From contig JAJXYM010000285.1 of the NCBI GenBank assembly GCA_021780585.1, positions 1-12,969 on the forward strand: DNA of 12,969 nt, in the 5' to 3' direction. Each line of letters opens with the position of its first letter. The first letter of the stretch is position 1. The DNA comes from Deltaproteobacteria bacterium (GTDB lineage Bacteria; Desulfobacterota; Binatia; Binatales; Binataceae). The translations under genes were made by a program, and so were the position numbers. This document shows, piece after piece, positions 1 to 6,358 of this stretch. The notes beneath the pieces were generated by a model that was not told the origin of the DNA, made no database searches, and saw only the letters and a program-made list of their open reading frames with translations.

Positions 1-1111
1 ACAGCGCCAGCAGCGCCCGGCCGCCCGGCTCCGGCCGCGCGCATTCGGCCGCGAACCAGCCCGGAATCCCCGCGCGATCGAACGCCTCTTCGAGATAGGG
101 CGCGTAACGATAACCGTCGCGCGCGGCGACCGCGATCCGATCGAACGGCGTGCCGCGCCCGGCCTCGGCCACGATCAGCCGCGCGATCTCGACGCATTCC
201 TGCATCTCGCCGGCGGCGGAAAGGATTGCGACCGAATCGTCCAGCGGGCGCTCCGCCGGCTCCGCCGCGCTGAACAGATAGCGCCGCAGCCGCGCCAGCG
301 AGTCGCCGTCGCCCGGATCGGCGCCATTGGCGTGCGCGCCGTTCGCTTCCGCCGCGTCGCGCGCGTCCGTAAGCGCAATCGTGATTCCGACCCGATCGAA
401 CGCGGCTCGCATCAGTTCGAGCGCGCGCTCGTCGCCGGCCGGAACGGTCGCGAACGCGCGCCGCGCGCGCCCGGCGAGCGCCGCGATCAGCTCCGCTTCG
501 CGGGCGGATTCAATCCGCACATCGAGTATCAGGAGGGGAACGCCGACCAGCGCCGGCGCGTCGCTAACCGCGGCGATCGCCGCCGCGAGAATCGCCGCGC
601 GATCGGCCAGCCGCGCCGCGCCCAATTCCAGCTCGAAGCGTTCGAGCAGCGCGGCAAGCGCCGGGCCCGCCGGATCGGCCGGGGCGATTTGAGACGATTC
701 GATTCCGGCCAGCCGCAACTCCGCGAGCGTGCGCGCGAGCGCGCCGGGAAATCCGGGCCGGTCGATCACGGGCGCGAAATGGCCGACCGCCGCGCACTCG
801 CGCAGAGCGAAAACCGTTCGCGCCGCGACCGCCTCGAGCGCCAGACCCGCGGCGGGCGCCACTCTCGCCGCGGCCATCCGCCCGGCCGCGAGCGTCGCCG
901 CCAGATGGTCGAAGCTCATCCGGTGCAGTCCGAAGCGGGCCCCGTGGCGCGCCTCGACCGCGCGCGCCAGATCGGCGGCGGCCATCCCGTTGGCGGCGAC
1001 GATCAGGGCCGGCGCGGCGGGCGCGTCGGCGGCGAGAAAATCCTCAGCGGCGCGCAGCCGCGCGGCGGCGCTGGCGGATCGGAAGATTGGGATTGGTCTG
1101 GCGGAAGTCAT
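1..1111 (-). CDS. AddB-like / PD-(D/E)XK family nuclease-helicase protein, N-terminal part (cut by window edge)
   Basis: The frame is open from an ATG at 1111 to the left edge, giving the first 370 residues; the C-terminus lies outside. An in-frame TAA at 1124-1126 makes this ATG the first possible start. The protein is very rich in Ala, Arg and Leu. It opens with an ALIVAANGMAAADLARAV strand-helix and then FGLHRMSFDHLAATLA, followed by long helices, then AILSAAGEMQECVEIARLI and a segment ending DGYRYAPYLEEAFDRAGIPG. This order resembles the N-terminal helicase-like domain of AddB-type recombination proteins that carry a C-terminal PD-(D/E)XK nuclease. The last segment matches the conserved region where these proteins describe a residue-by-residue search for a blocked strand. 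No Walker A motif is visible, unlike canonical AddB. By family knowledge it would act with an AddA/UvrD-like partner in double-strand-break repair, and such a partner would be expected downstream, beyond the left edge. Family assignment is from pattern memory and is moderate. Confidence 0.65.
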   Translation of the reverse strand, partial: MTSARPIPIFRSASAAARLRAAEDFLAADAPAAPALIVAANGMAAADLARAVEARHGARFGLHRMSFDHLAATLAAGRMAAARVAPAAGLALEAVAARTVFALRECAAVGHFAPVIDRPGFPGALARTLAELRLAGIESSQIAPADPAGPALAALLERFELELGAARLADRAAILAAAIAAVSDAPALVGVPLLILDVRIESAREAELIAALAGRARRAFATVPAGDERALELMRAAFDRVGITIALTDARDAAEANGAHANGADPGDGDSLARLRRYLFSAAEPAERPLDDSVAILSAAGEMQECVEIARLIVAEAGRGTPFDRIAVAARDGYRYAPYLEEAFDRAGIPGWFAAECARPEPGGRALLAL

Positions 1112-1316
1112 CGGCGAACAGCTTTAACCGCGCCTGATCGTGGGCTGCGCAACGGCGACGGAGCAAGCGCCGGCGGCGCGCTCAATCCACAGCGGCGCGG
1201 CCCGCGCGGATCGCCGCTCCCGGCGCAGTGGATTCGCGAAGAGGCGGAATCAGGCCGGGATTGGACGGAATTGGTTGCAACGCACGGTCCCATCGCCTCC
1301 GAGACTACCCGCGCGG

Positions 1317-1407
1317 CCGACAACGGTTGTCGAAAAACGTGGCGCCGCCTTGTCCGTCATTGCCGGGCTTGACCCGGCAATCCACCGACAACGGTTGTCG
1401 AAAAACG
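1317..1407. repeat. Two identical 23-bp direct repeats (1317-1339 and 1385-1407), each with an internal palindrome
   Basis: The same 23 bases occur at 1317-1339 and 1385-1407, a 68-bp period. Each copy contains CGACAACGGTTGTCG, which has 7-bp inverted arms CGACAAC/GTTGTCG around a single G, followed by AAAAACG. Homology does not extend visibly past the 23 bases. The copies bracket the REP-like hairpin. This could be a target-style duplication around an inserted element, a local tandem duplication, or paired operator sites. I did not find another copy in this window. Confidence 0.85.
1359..1381. repeat. REP-like hairpin
   Basis: The arms ATTGCCGGG (1359-1367) and CCCGGCAAT (1373-1381) are perfectly complementary over 9 bp with a CTTGA loop. 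Together with the flanking CCGTC and CCA it matches the half-unit of REP-like palindromes seen widely in Alphaproteobacteria, whose translation gives the VIAGLDPAIH peptide. It sits about 90 bp past the stop of the leftward MOSC gene and could also act as a factor-independent stabiliser or terminator of that transcript, but no T-tract follows on the minus strand. Confidence 0.75.
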
Positions 1408-1469
1408 ACGGCTCGCGGCGCCGGCCCGCCAGTTTCCGCCGGCTGCGCCGCCCGCTTGCGAGACTCCGC

Positions 1470-2318
1470 CTAGTCGCTCACCCAGACCGGATCGCCGACC
1501 CGAACCGTCCCCGGCGCGCCGATCGAGGCGAACAGGCCGAGCGTCGCCCGATGGCTCTGGGCGATCGTGCGCAAAATCCGCAAATCGCGCGGCAGGTCGC
1601 TCTGCCGATGCGTCGTCATTACGCAGCGCAGCGCCGGCTGCGCCGAGACGATCCGCAGGTTCGCGCCGATTTCGATCGTCCCGCCGAGCCATCCGTCCTC
1701 GACGAAGCCGTCGGCCTGGCCCTCCGAATCAATGAAGATGTTCGGGCGGAAACGGCGCGCGTCGAGCCGCACGTCGGGACCGATCATGGTGGCGAGATGG
1801 GCCAGCGTGCCGGAGGCCAGCAGATGGATTTCGGCGGAATCGAAAAACGAGCCGCTGACCAGCGCGAAGCTGGGCGGCATCGTCGCCCGCGTCAAATCGG
1901 GCATCACCTGCTCGATCGGAACGTCGCCAAAGATCGTGTCGGGGTCGATTCCGGCGCGCGTATGCTGTTTCGGGCGGGCGCGTTCCAGCGTGATTTCGCG
2001 GCCCAGAATTGCCGACAGCGCGGCGGCCGCGTCGGCGGCGGCGGGATCGATCGCGCGGCCATCGGGCAGCACGATCGTGATCGGCGCGTCGCCCGTCTCC
2101 GGCCCCGGCTCGGTCGCGTAGCGTGCGCTCAAATCGAGCATTTTGGCGAATTTCTTGGCGCTTACGATAAAGCCGGTCGCCGCTTCGCGCAGCGCCCAGG
2201 CGCGATCGCCGGCCACGCCGCGCGCGCCGACCGCCAGCGCCTCGCACCGTTCACCGAGCATCGATTTGACCGGATACCGGTACAATTCGCTGACCACACC
2301 GACCTGCCGTTTCGCCAT
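1470..2318 (-). CDS. MOSC domain protein (first-listed of a tandem pair)
   Basis: This 282-residue protein starts with VVSELYRYPVKSMLGERC, the hallmark of the MOSC N-terminal beta-barrel domain, and continues with GVAGDRAWAL. The C-terminal MOSC domain contains FRPNIFID (about 187-194), GFVEDGWLGG and PALRCVMTTHRQ, with Cys232. In the MOSC family (mARC, YcbX, YiiM, MoCo sulfurase C-terminus) the equivalent Cys is the expected molybdenum ligand. No C-terminal ferredoxin domain, as in YcbX, is present, so an electron donor would have to be separate. Its likely role is Mo-cofactor-dependent reduction of N-hydroxylated compounds or sulfur-carrier chemistry; the substrate is unknown. It lies 61 bp downstream of a second, divergent MOSC gene on the same strand and is probably co-transcribed with it. 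The domain call is strong; the function is inferred. Confidence 0.9.
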   Translation of the reverse strand: MAKRQVGVVSELYRYPVKSMLGERCEALAVGARGVAGDRAWALREAATGFIVSAKKFAKMLDLSARYATEPGPETGDAPITIVLPDGRAIDPAAADAAAALSAILGREITLERARPKQHTRAGIDPDTIFGDVPIEQVMPDLTRATMPPSFALVSGSFFDSAEIHLLASGTLAHLATMIGPDVRLDARRFRPNIFIDSEGQADGFVEDGWLGGTIEIGANLRIVSAQPALRCVMTTHRQSDLPRDLRILRTIAQSHRATLGLFASIGAPGTVRVGDPVWVSD

Positions 2319-2379
2319 GATTCCGCCACTCCCGCCAATTCGTTCGGCCGCGCGATCCGGCGCCGCCGGACTCGGCCGC

Positions 2380-3177
2380 TCATCCTGTCAGCGTTATCTC
2401 GTCGCCGACCGTTATCCATCCGCCCGCCGCGACCGCCGCGAAGACGCCGACGTAGGCCTCATGATGCTCCCAGGCCGCGCGCAGGACCGCCGGCTGATGC
2501 GGCAGTTGGTCCTGCGGCCAGGTCGTCACGACGCATCGCAAGGCCGGCCGCGCACCCGCGATCCGCACTTCCGCGCCAATTTCGAGCCTCCCATCGAGCC
2601 ATTGGTCCTCGACGAAGCCGCGCTCCTCGCCCGGCGTATCGACGAGCACGTTCGGGCGGAAGCGGCACGGGTCAAAGTCCGCGTCGGGACGGAGTCGCCG
2701 CAGATGCTCGAGCGTGCCGCTGGCCACCAGATGGATCACGTCCTCGTCGAAGAAGTCGCGCCGCGGCGGCGTCGCTTCGCCGCGCATTATCGCGTCCATT
2801 TCGGCGGCGCTGAGCGGAGCCGCGCGGATTCGCTCGAAGCGCAGATCACGCTTGAGCATCCGCCCGAGCGCCACGGCCGCCGCCGGCGCTCCGGCGTCAC
2901 AGGTCGCGCCGCCGGGCAGCTCGATTCTGACCCGCGCCGCCGCGTCGCGCGCCGGATCGCCCGTCCAAAAAGCGCGCGCCTCAAGCATCCGCGGAAACGC
3001 CCGCGCGCTGACCACGCCGCCGTATGCGGTTTCGGCCAGCGCCCATTCGCGGTCGCCGGCGATTCCGCGATCGCCGACATAGGCGCGCGCCAGCGCCTCG
3101 CCGCGCATCGACTTGACCGGATAGCGCCAGATCGCCCTGACTGTGCCGATTCGCCGCCGTCCCATCGAGGGTTCCAT
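2380..3177 (-). CDS. MOSC domain protein (upstream paralog)
   Basis: From the ATG at 3177 this is 265 residues, MEPSMGRRRIGTVRAIWRYP at the N-terminus, then VKSMRGE and GIAGDREWAL. The MOSC core has FRPNVLVD, GFVEDQWLDG and PALRCVVTTWPQDQLP, with the probable Mo-ligand Cys215. The open frame continues upstream to 3525, but that extension is antisense to the neighbouring membrane-protein gene and the family begins just before YPVKSM, so I rejected it. An alternative ATG at 3165 removes four residues, and neither start has a strong ribosome binding site. It is clearly paralogous to the downstream MOSC gene, but the spacing between motifs differs, so the pair is not a recent duplicate. It is divergent from the membrane-protein gene at 3404. 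Confidence 0.88.
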   Translation of the reverse strand: MEPSMGRRRIGTVRAIWRYPVKSMRGEALARAYVGDRGIAGDREWALAETAYGGVVSARAFPRMLEARAFWTGDPARDAAARVRIELPGGATCDAGAPAAAVALGRMLKRDLRFERIRAAPLSAAEMDAIMRGEATPPRRDFFDEDVIHLVASGTLEHLRRLRPDADFDPCRFRPNVLVDTPGEERGFVEDQWLDGRLEIGAEVRIAGARPALRCVVTTWPQDQLPHQPAVLRAAWEHHEAYVGVFAAVAAGGWITVGDEITLTG

Positions 3178-3403
3178 CCCGGTCCGATTCGCGGACCAGC
3201 GCGCCCGGACTCTACGCGATCGGCGCGGGCCGGCACAAACGCCCGTCAGGCCTGACGACTGGCGCGGAAGCTTGCTTTTCCCCCGGATTGGACTATTTAG
3301 CTTCGTGGCAAGCGAAAGGGGACGGATTAGCCAACACCCATCCGAACAAAGCGACAAGTTGCTGGGCGTGCTGAGTTCCATAACCACGGGGAGCGTTAAT
3401 GGA
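3178..3403. promoter_or_regulatory. Divergent intergenic region with 14-bp perfect palindrome (3244-3257)
   Basis: The region separates the leftward MOSC pair from the rightward membrane-protein gene. CGTCAGGCCTGACG at 3244-3257 is a perfect 14-bp palindrome, an operator-like site for a dimeric regulator. Downstream lies an A/T-richer stretch around 3272-3299 (TTGCTT, 16 bp, TATTTA), which is only a poor match to sigma-70 boxes. The palindrome is seen directly; its regulatory role is inferred. Confidence 0.4.
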
Positions 3404-4159
3404 ATGACTGCCAAACAGAACCTGAAGTACCAGATGCTGGCCGCGGCGAGCGGCTTCGCCTTTGAAATCCTCTTCACCATTTTCTGGGGCGGCTTTGGCC
3501 ATAACCTGCCTCCGGTTTCGCCCAATCTAAGCGGGCCGGAACTCGCGACCTACTTCGCGCTCCATCACCACGCGATCCTCTTCGGGAACAGCATGACCGC
3601 CCTGGTCGCGGTGCTATGGATTCCGTGGACGGCGCAACTCTCGGTCGTGATGTGGCGGATCGAAGGCGCAAGCCCGGTTCTCACGATCATTCAGCTTATG
3701 GGCGGCGTCCTGACCGCGTGGGTGCTGATGTTCTGTCCGGCGATTTGGGCCGTCGCGGCGTTCCGCCCGGATCTCGATCCGAACGCGACCCGAATGCTCA
3801 ACGACCTTGGCTTCATCCTGTTCAACGTCACCTATGCCGTCACGTCGGTGCAGGCGATCGCTGCGGGCCTGGTCGGACTGGCGGATAACAGCGCGCATCC
3901 GGTGTTCCCGCGCTGGGTGTCAGGTTGGGCGATCTTCGCGGGCATCAGCTTTATTCCGCTCACCGCGATGCCGTTCTTCAAGACCGGTCCGTTGGCGTGG
4001 AACGGCATTATTTCATTCTGGTGCCTGTTTGGGACCTACTTCATCTGGACCGCTTCGATGGGCTACTGCATGGCGAAGGACGCCGGGCAACGACTGCGCA
4101 GGGAGTCTGAAGCCGAACTGCCGCGCCCTCGGAGGGCGAGCGGGAGCGAGGCTCTCTGA
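3404..4159 (+). CDS. Uncharacterised multi-pass membrane protein
   Basis: From the ATG at 3404 the protein has 251 residues. A GGGGAG at 3388-3393, 10 nt upstream, fits a ribosome binding site; the longer open frame from 3143 runs antisense to the MOSC gene and is rejected. Hydrophobic stretches at about 11-30, 57-83, 92-118, 133-160, 172-190 and 198-222 suggest six transmembrane helices, with a basic, Arg-rich C-terminal tail (about 225-251) that should lie in the cytoplasm. A loop near 32-52 contains NLPPVSPNLSG and is followed by HHH (54-56), possibly a metal or haem contact, but this is speculative. I associate similar proteins with conserved hypothetical families in actinobacteria and sphingomonads, from memory only. 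No enzymatic motif is recognisable. The gene stands alone: 271 bp separate it from the next gene. Confidence 0.8.
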   Translation: MTAKQNLKYQMLAAASGFAFEILFTIFWGGFGHNLPPVSPNLSGPELATYFALHHHAILFGNSMTALVAVLWIPWTAQLSVVMWRIEGASPVLTIIQLMGGVLTAWVLMFCPAIWAVAAFRPDLDPNATRMLNDLGFILFNVTYAVTSVQAIAAGLVGLADNSAHPVFPRWVSGWAIFAGISFIPLTAMPFFKTGPLAWNGIISFWCLFGTYFIWTASMGYCMAKDAGQRLRRESEAELPRPRRASGSEAL

Positions 4160-4377
4160 CGTTCCCATCTCCCGAAAATTGCGCGGAGTATGGGGACGCC
4201 TAAACCGCAGCGGCCCTCTTCGAGCCATTCTTGCGAAAGATAGGGTTACCGCAAAAGCGTTCGAATCCTTGCCGATGGCTGAATTGTCTCTGGCGGATTC
4301 CCGCGATGGCGGAAGCGACGGCTGGCCGAACGCCTTCAACCCCGGAAACGCGATGAACGCCGACGCGGAGGGGCGGC

Positions 4378-4407
4378 TTGCCGCGTCCGGCGCCCGTGGG
4401 AGATAAT
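4378..4407 (+). promoter_or_regulatory. Candidate sigma-70-type promoter for the MoCF-domain gene
   Basis: TTGCCG (4378-4383) and GATAAT (4402-4407) are 18 bp apart and end 23 bp before the ATG at 4431. The -10 box matches the consensus at five of six positions and the -35 at four of six. The rest of the 4160-4377 gap shows no gene or repeat that I can support. This is a by-eye match in a GC-rich genome, so confidence is limited. Confidence 0.4.
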
Positions 4408-4430
4408 GGCGCCGTTGGGGCGGGCGGCTG

Positions 4431-5162
4431 ATGAACGAGCGAAACTGCGCGATCGTGGTGATCGGCAATGAGATCCTGTCGGGCAAGGTGCAAGACAGCA
4501 ACGCCTGGTTCGCCGCGCGCGAACTGCGGCGGCTGGGGGTGACGCTGGGCCGAATCGTTGTCGTTGCCGACGATCGTCAGGCGATTATCGACGAAGTGCG
4601 CCATTGCGCGCGGTCGTTCGATTTCGTGATCACCTCGGGCGGGGTCGGCCCCACGCATGACGACATCACGATTGAGGCGATCGCGGCGGCCTTCGGCCGC
4701 AAGGTGATAATCGATCCCGAACTCAAGCGGATCGTGGCCCAGTACTTCACCGGCGGGCTGAACGCGGCGGGCCTCAAGATGGCCGAGGCGCCCGAAGGCG
4801 CCGTGCTGATCGCGGCGGGCGATCTCCGCTTCCCGACGATCCAGCTTGAAAACGTCTATATCCTGCCTGGAATCCCCCAAATCTTCGAAGCCAAGCTGAA
4901 GGCGCTCGCGCCGCGCTTTGCAACCGATCCATATTTTCTTAAGACCATCTACAGCAACGCGAGCGAGGGCGTGCTCGCCGAGCATCTCAACGCCTGCCTG
5001 CGCCAATATCCGGAACTCCTGCTCGGCTCCTACCCGAAAATTGGCGCCGATTCGTATCGGGTCAAGCTGACGCTCGAATCGAAGGATCGCGACTATCTCG
5101 AACGCGCCTTCGCCCATCTGATGGGACTGCTGCCGGCCGAGGTGGTGGTCAAGACCGAGTAG
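4431..5162 (+). CDS. Molybdopterin-binding / CinA N-terminal-type (MoCF) domain protein
   Basis: The 243-residue protein is essentially one MoCF_biosynth domain: AIVVIGNEILSGKVQDSNA (about 7-25), then FVITSGGVGPTHDD (66-78), the glycine-rich molybdopterin-binding loop, then ILPGIPQIFEAKLKAL. The remainder resembles the small domain following MoCF in CinA (competence/damage-inducible protein A) and in FAD synthetases. The C-terminal nicotinamide-nucleotide amidase domain of full CinA is missing, so it resembles standalone cinA-like proteins of about 240-260 residues. The substrate may be a molybdopterin or a nucleotide such as ADP-ribose; the sequence alone does not decide. A GGGGCGGGCGG stretch precedes the ATG. 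It may share a regulon with the two MOSC genes to the left, but they are on the other strand, so any link is only thematic. Confidence 0.88.
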   Translation: MNERNCAIVVIGNEILSGKVQDSNAWFAARELRRLGVTLGRIVVVADDRQAIIDEVRHCARSFDFVITSGGVGPTHDDITIEAIAAAFGRKVIIDPELKRIVAQYFTGGLNAAGLKMAEAPEGAVLIAAGDLRFPTIQLENVYILPGIPQIFEAKLKALAPRFATDPYFLKTIYSNASEGVLAEHLNACLRQYPELLLGSYPKIGADSYRVKLTLESKDRDYLERAFAHLMGLLPAEVVVKTE

Positions 5163-5237
5163 GCAAAATGATATAGATTGTTTGAGGTGCGCGGACCGGG
5201 GTCGGTCCGCCAATGGTGGGGGGAGGAGGATGACGAC

Positions 5238-5867
5238 ATGAAATGGCATAAGTTCACGGCGACGACGCTGTTCGCCGGCGCCTTCGCCAGCGCGATCAGC
5301 GCAACGGCTATGGCTCAGGACGCGGCGGGCAATTACGGCGCGGCGGCGCCACAGCCGATGGTCGGCACGGCGCCTCAGCCGCAGGTGCCACAACCACCCG
5401 ATCAATCAGGCGTGAACTGGAAAGGCGTCGGCGTGGGCGCGGGTACCGTGCTCGGCAACGCCGTCTATATGCCGGCAAAGCTGGTTTACGGCATCCTGGG
5501 CGGAATCGCGGGCGGCGCGGGATGGGCGCTGACGGGCGGTAATTCGCAGGTCGCGAATACAATCTGGCGCAGCTCGCTCGGCGGCGACTATGTGTTGACG
5601 CCGAACATGGTCGCGGGCAAGTCGCCGGTGCATTTCAGCGGACCGACGACGACCGCGCCGCCGCCGGTGGATTCTTCAACGGCGACGCCCGCGAATGACG
5701 CGACGGTCACGGCCAGCTCGAATCCGGGCGGTGCGGCGCCTCCGATGATCGCGAATCCGACCGGACCGCGCCCGATCGACAGCGGCGCCGGTCCGGTCGG
5801 CGCGGGCGCGCCAAATCGGGCGCCCAAAGGGACGGCCGGGGGCCTGCCCGACACCAATATCGAGTAG
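5238..5867 (+). CDS. Secreted, Gly/Pro/Ala-rich conserved hypothetical protein
   Basis: The start is ATG 5238 with a strong GGGAGGAGGA (5221-5230) seven bases upstream; the longer frame from a TTG at 5178 is less likely. The protein is 209 residues. It begins with a signal peptide (MKWHK, hydrophobic FAGAFASAISATAMA, probable cleavage after AMA, residue 26). After a Gln/Pro-rich linker comes a Gly-rich hydrophobic core, VGAGTVLGNAVYMPAKLVYG then ILGGIAGGAGWALTGGN, followed by TIWRSSLGGDYVLTPNMVAG. The last 60 residues are low-complexity Pro/Ala/Gly/Thr. I recognise the core as a recurrent pattern in delta-/Binatota-type genomes but know no function. It is probably periplasmic or envelope associated, perhaps a lipid-barrier or pore-like glycine-zipper protein; that is inference. 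It is 75 bp after the MoCF gene and 12 bp before the ArsC-like gene. Confidence 0.8.
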   Translation: MKWHKFTATTLFAGAFASAISATAMAQDAAGNYGAAAPQPMVGTAPQPQVPQPPDQSGVNWKGVGVGAGTVLGNAVYMPAKLVYGILGGIAGGAGWALTGGNSQVANTIWRSSLGGDYVLTPNMVAGKSPVHFSGPTTTAPPPVDSSTATPANDATVTASSNPGGAAPPMIANPTGPRPIDSGAGPVGAGAPNRAPKGTAGGLPDTNIE

Positions 5868-5879
5868 AATCGAAAGGCA

Positions 5880-6230
5880 ATGGCCAAGGCGCGTTTTCTC
5901 TGGAAATCAACCTGTAGCACCTGCCGCAACGCGCGCGCCTTCCTGCGCGAGGAGCTGGGCGCGGAGCTCGACGAGCGCAACTATGCGAAAGAGCCGTTCA
6001 CGCTCGCCGAGCTCAAACAGATCTTTAAGGACGCCGATCCGCGCGAGTTCATCAATCCGAAGAGCGAGGCGTTCAAGGCGATGGGTCTGAAGGGCGAGAC
6101 GCTTACGCGGGAGCGGGCGCTTGAATTGATCGCCGGGCAGCCGAACCTGCTCAAGCGACCGTTGACGATCGTCGGGCGCACGATGGTCGCCGGATTCGAT
6201 CGCGACCGTCTGCGCGCGGCGCTGAGCTGA
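5880..6230 (+). CDS. ArsC/Spx-family thioredoxin-fold protein
   Basis: The 116-residue protein has the size and order of the ArsC/YffB/Spx family: an N-terminal beta strand, then STCSTCRNA with Cys12 and Cys15 (CXXC), a helical middle with KEPFTLAELKQIF, and PNLLKRPLTIVG with the family-typical Arg at KRP (Arg93). True ArsC enzymes have a single catalytic Cys near the N-terminus plus resolving Cys residues elsewhere; the CXXC is more like Spx or YffB-type members, so glutaredoxin-linked reductase or redox sensor are both possible. Arsenate reduction is not supported by context, since no arsenite efflux or regulator gene is nearby. It starts 12 bp after the secreted-protein gene and is probably co-transcribed. 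GAAAGGCA just before the ATG is a plausible ribosome binding site. Confidence 0.88.
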   Translation: MAKARFLWKSTCSTCRNARAFLREELGAELDERNYAKEPFTLAELKQIFKDADPREFINPKSEAFKAMGLKGETLTRERALELIAGQPNLLKRPLTIVGRTMVAGFDRDRLRAALS

Positions 6231-6321
6231 TGCGCCCGGCGGCGGATCGAACCGTCGCGGACCAGAGCGGGCGGGATTGAGCGACCGGGGAGTTACGCGA
6301 GCCGGCATGAGGCGGCCGGCG

Positions 6322-6348
6322 GCTCCGTCAGTTTCGCCCTGACGGAGC
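6322..6348. terminator. Hairpin between convergent genes
   Basis: GCTCCGTCAG (6322-6331) and CTGACGGAGC (6339-6348) are perfect 10-bp complements with a seven-base loop TTTCGCC. It lies between the rightward ArsC-like gene and the leftward LysR gene, where a bidirectional terminator is expected. No T-tract follows on either strand, so termination may be weak or Rho-linked. Confidence 0.55.
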
Positions 6349-6358
6349 TACGGGCGGC

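Larger units (their letters stand above)
1112..1469. other. Non-coding gap between nuclease and MOSC genes, with REP-like element
   Basis: These 358 bases lie upstream of the leftward nuclease gene and downstream of the leftward MOSC gene. Open frames crossing it are antisense or random GC-rich frames. The right half holds a REP-like hairpin flanked by identical 23-bp repeats, listed separately. The left half (about 1112-1316) should contain the nuclease promoter and ribosome binding site, but I see no convincing sigma-70 boxes. A spurious rightward frame through the hairpin encodes VIAGLDPAIHR, a peptide familiar from over-annotated REP elements in alphaproteobacterial genomes, which supports a repeat rather than a gene. 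Confidence 0.7.

Noticed and set aside
332..1372. A 346-residue rightward open frame
   Set aside because: It is Arg/Gly-rich and antisense to the nuclease-like gene, which has coherent protein motifs on the minus strand.
1317..1407. CRISPR array
   Set aside because: Only two repeats, with a hairpin rather than a unique spacer between them, and no cas genes.
1140..2813. A 557-residue rightward open frame
   Set aside because: It is antisense to both MOSC genes, has Arg-rich composition without any domain, and includes the REP-derived peptide.
4123..4137. GC-rich hairpin as terminator of the membrane-protein gene
   Set aside because: It lies within the coding sequence, has short arms and no T-tract.
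4200..5405. A 401-residue leftward open frame
   Set aside because: It is antisense to the MoCF-domain gene and begins inside the next gene; Arg/His-rich composition is typical of a shadow.
5880..6230. Arsenate-resistance operon
   Set aside because: The ArsC-like protein has a CXXC rather than a canonical ArsC site and no arsenite pump or ArsR gene is near.
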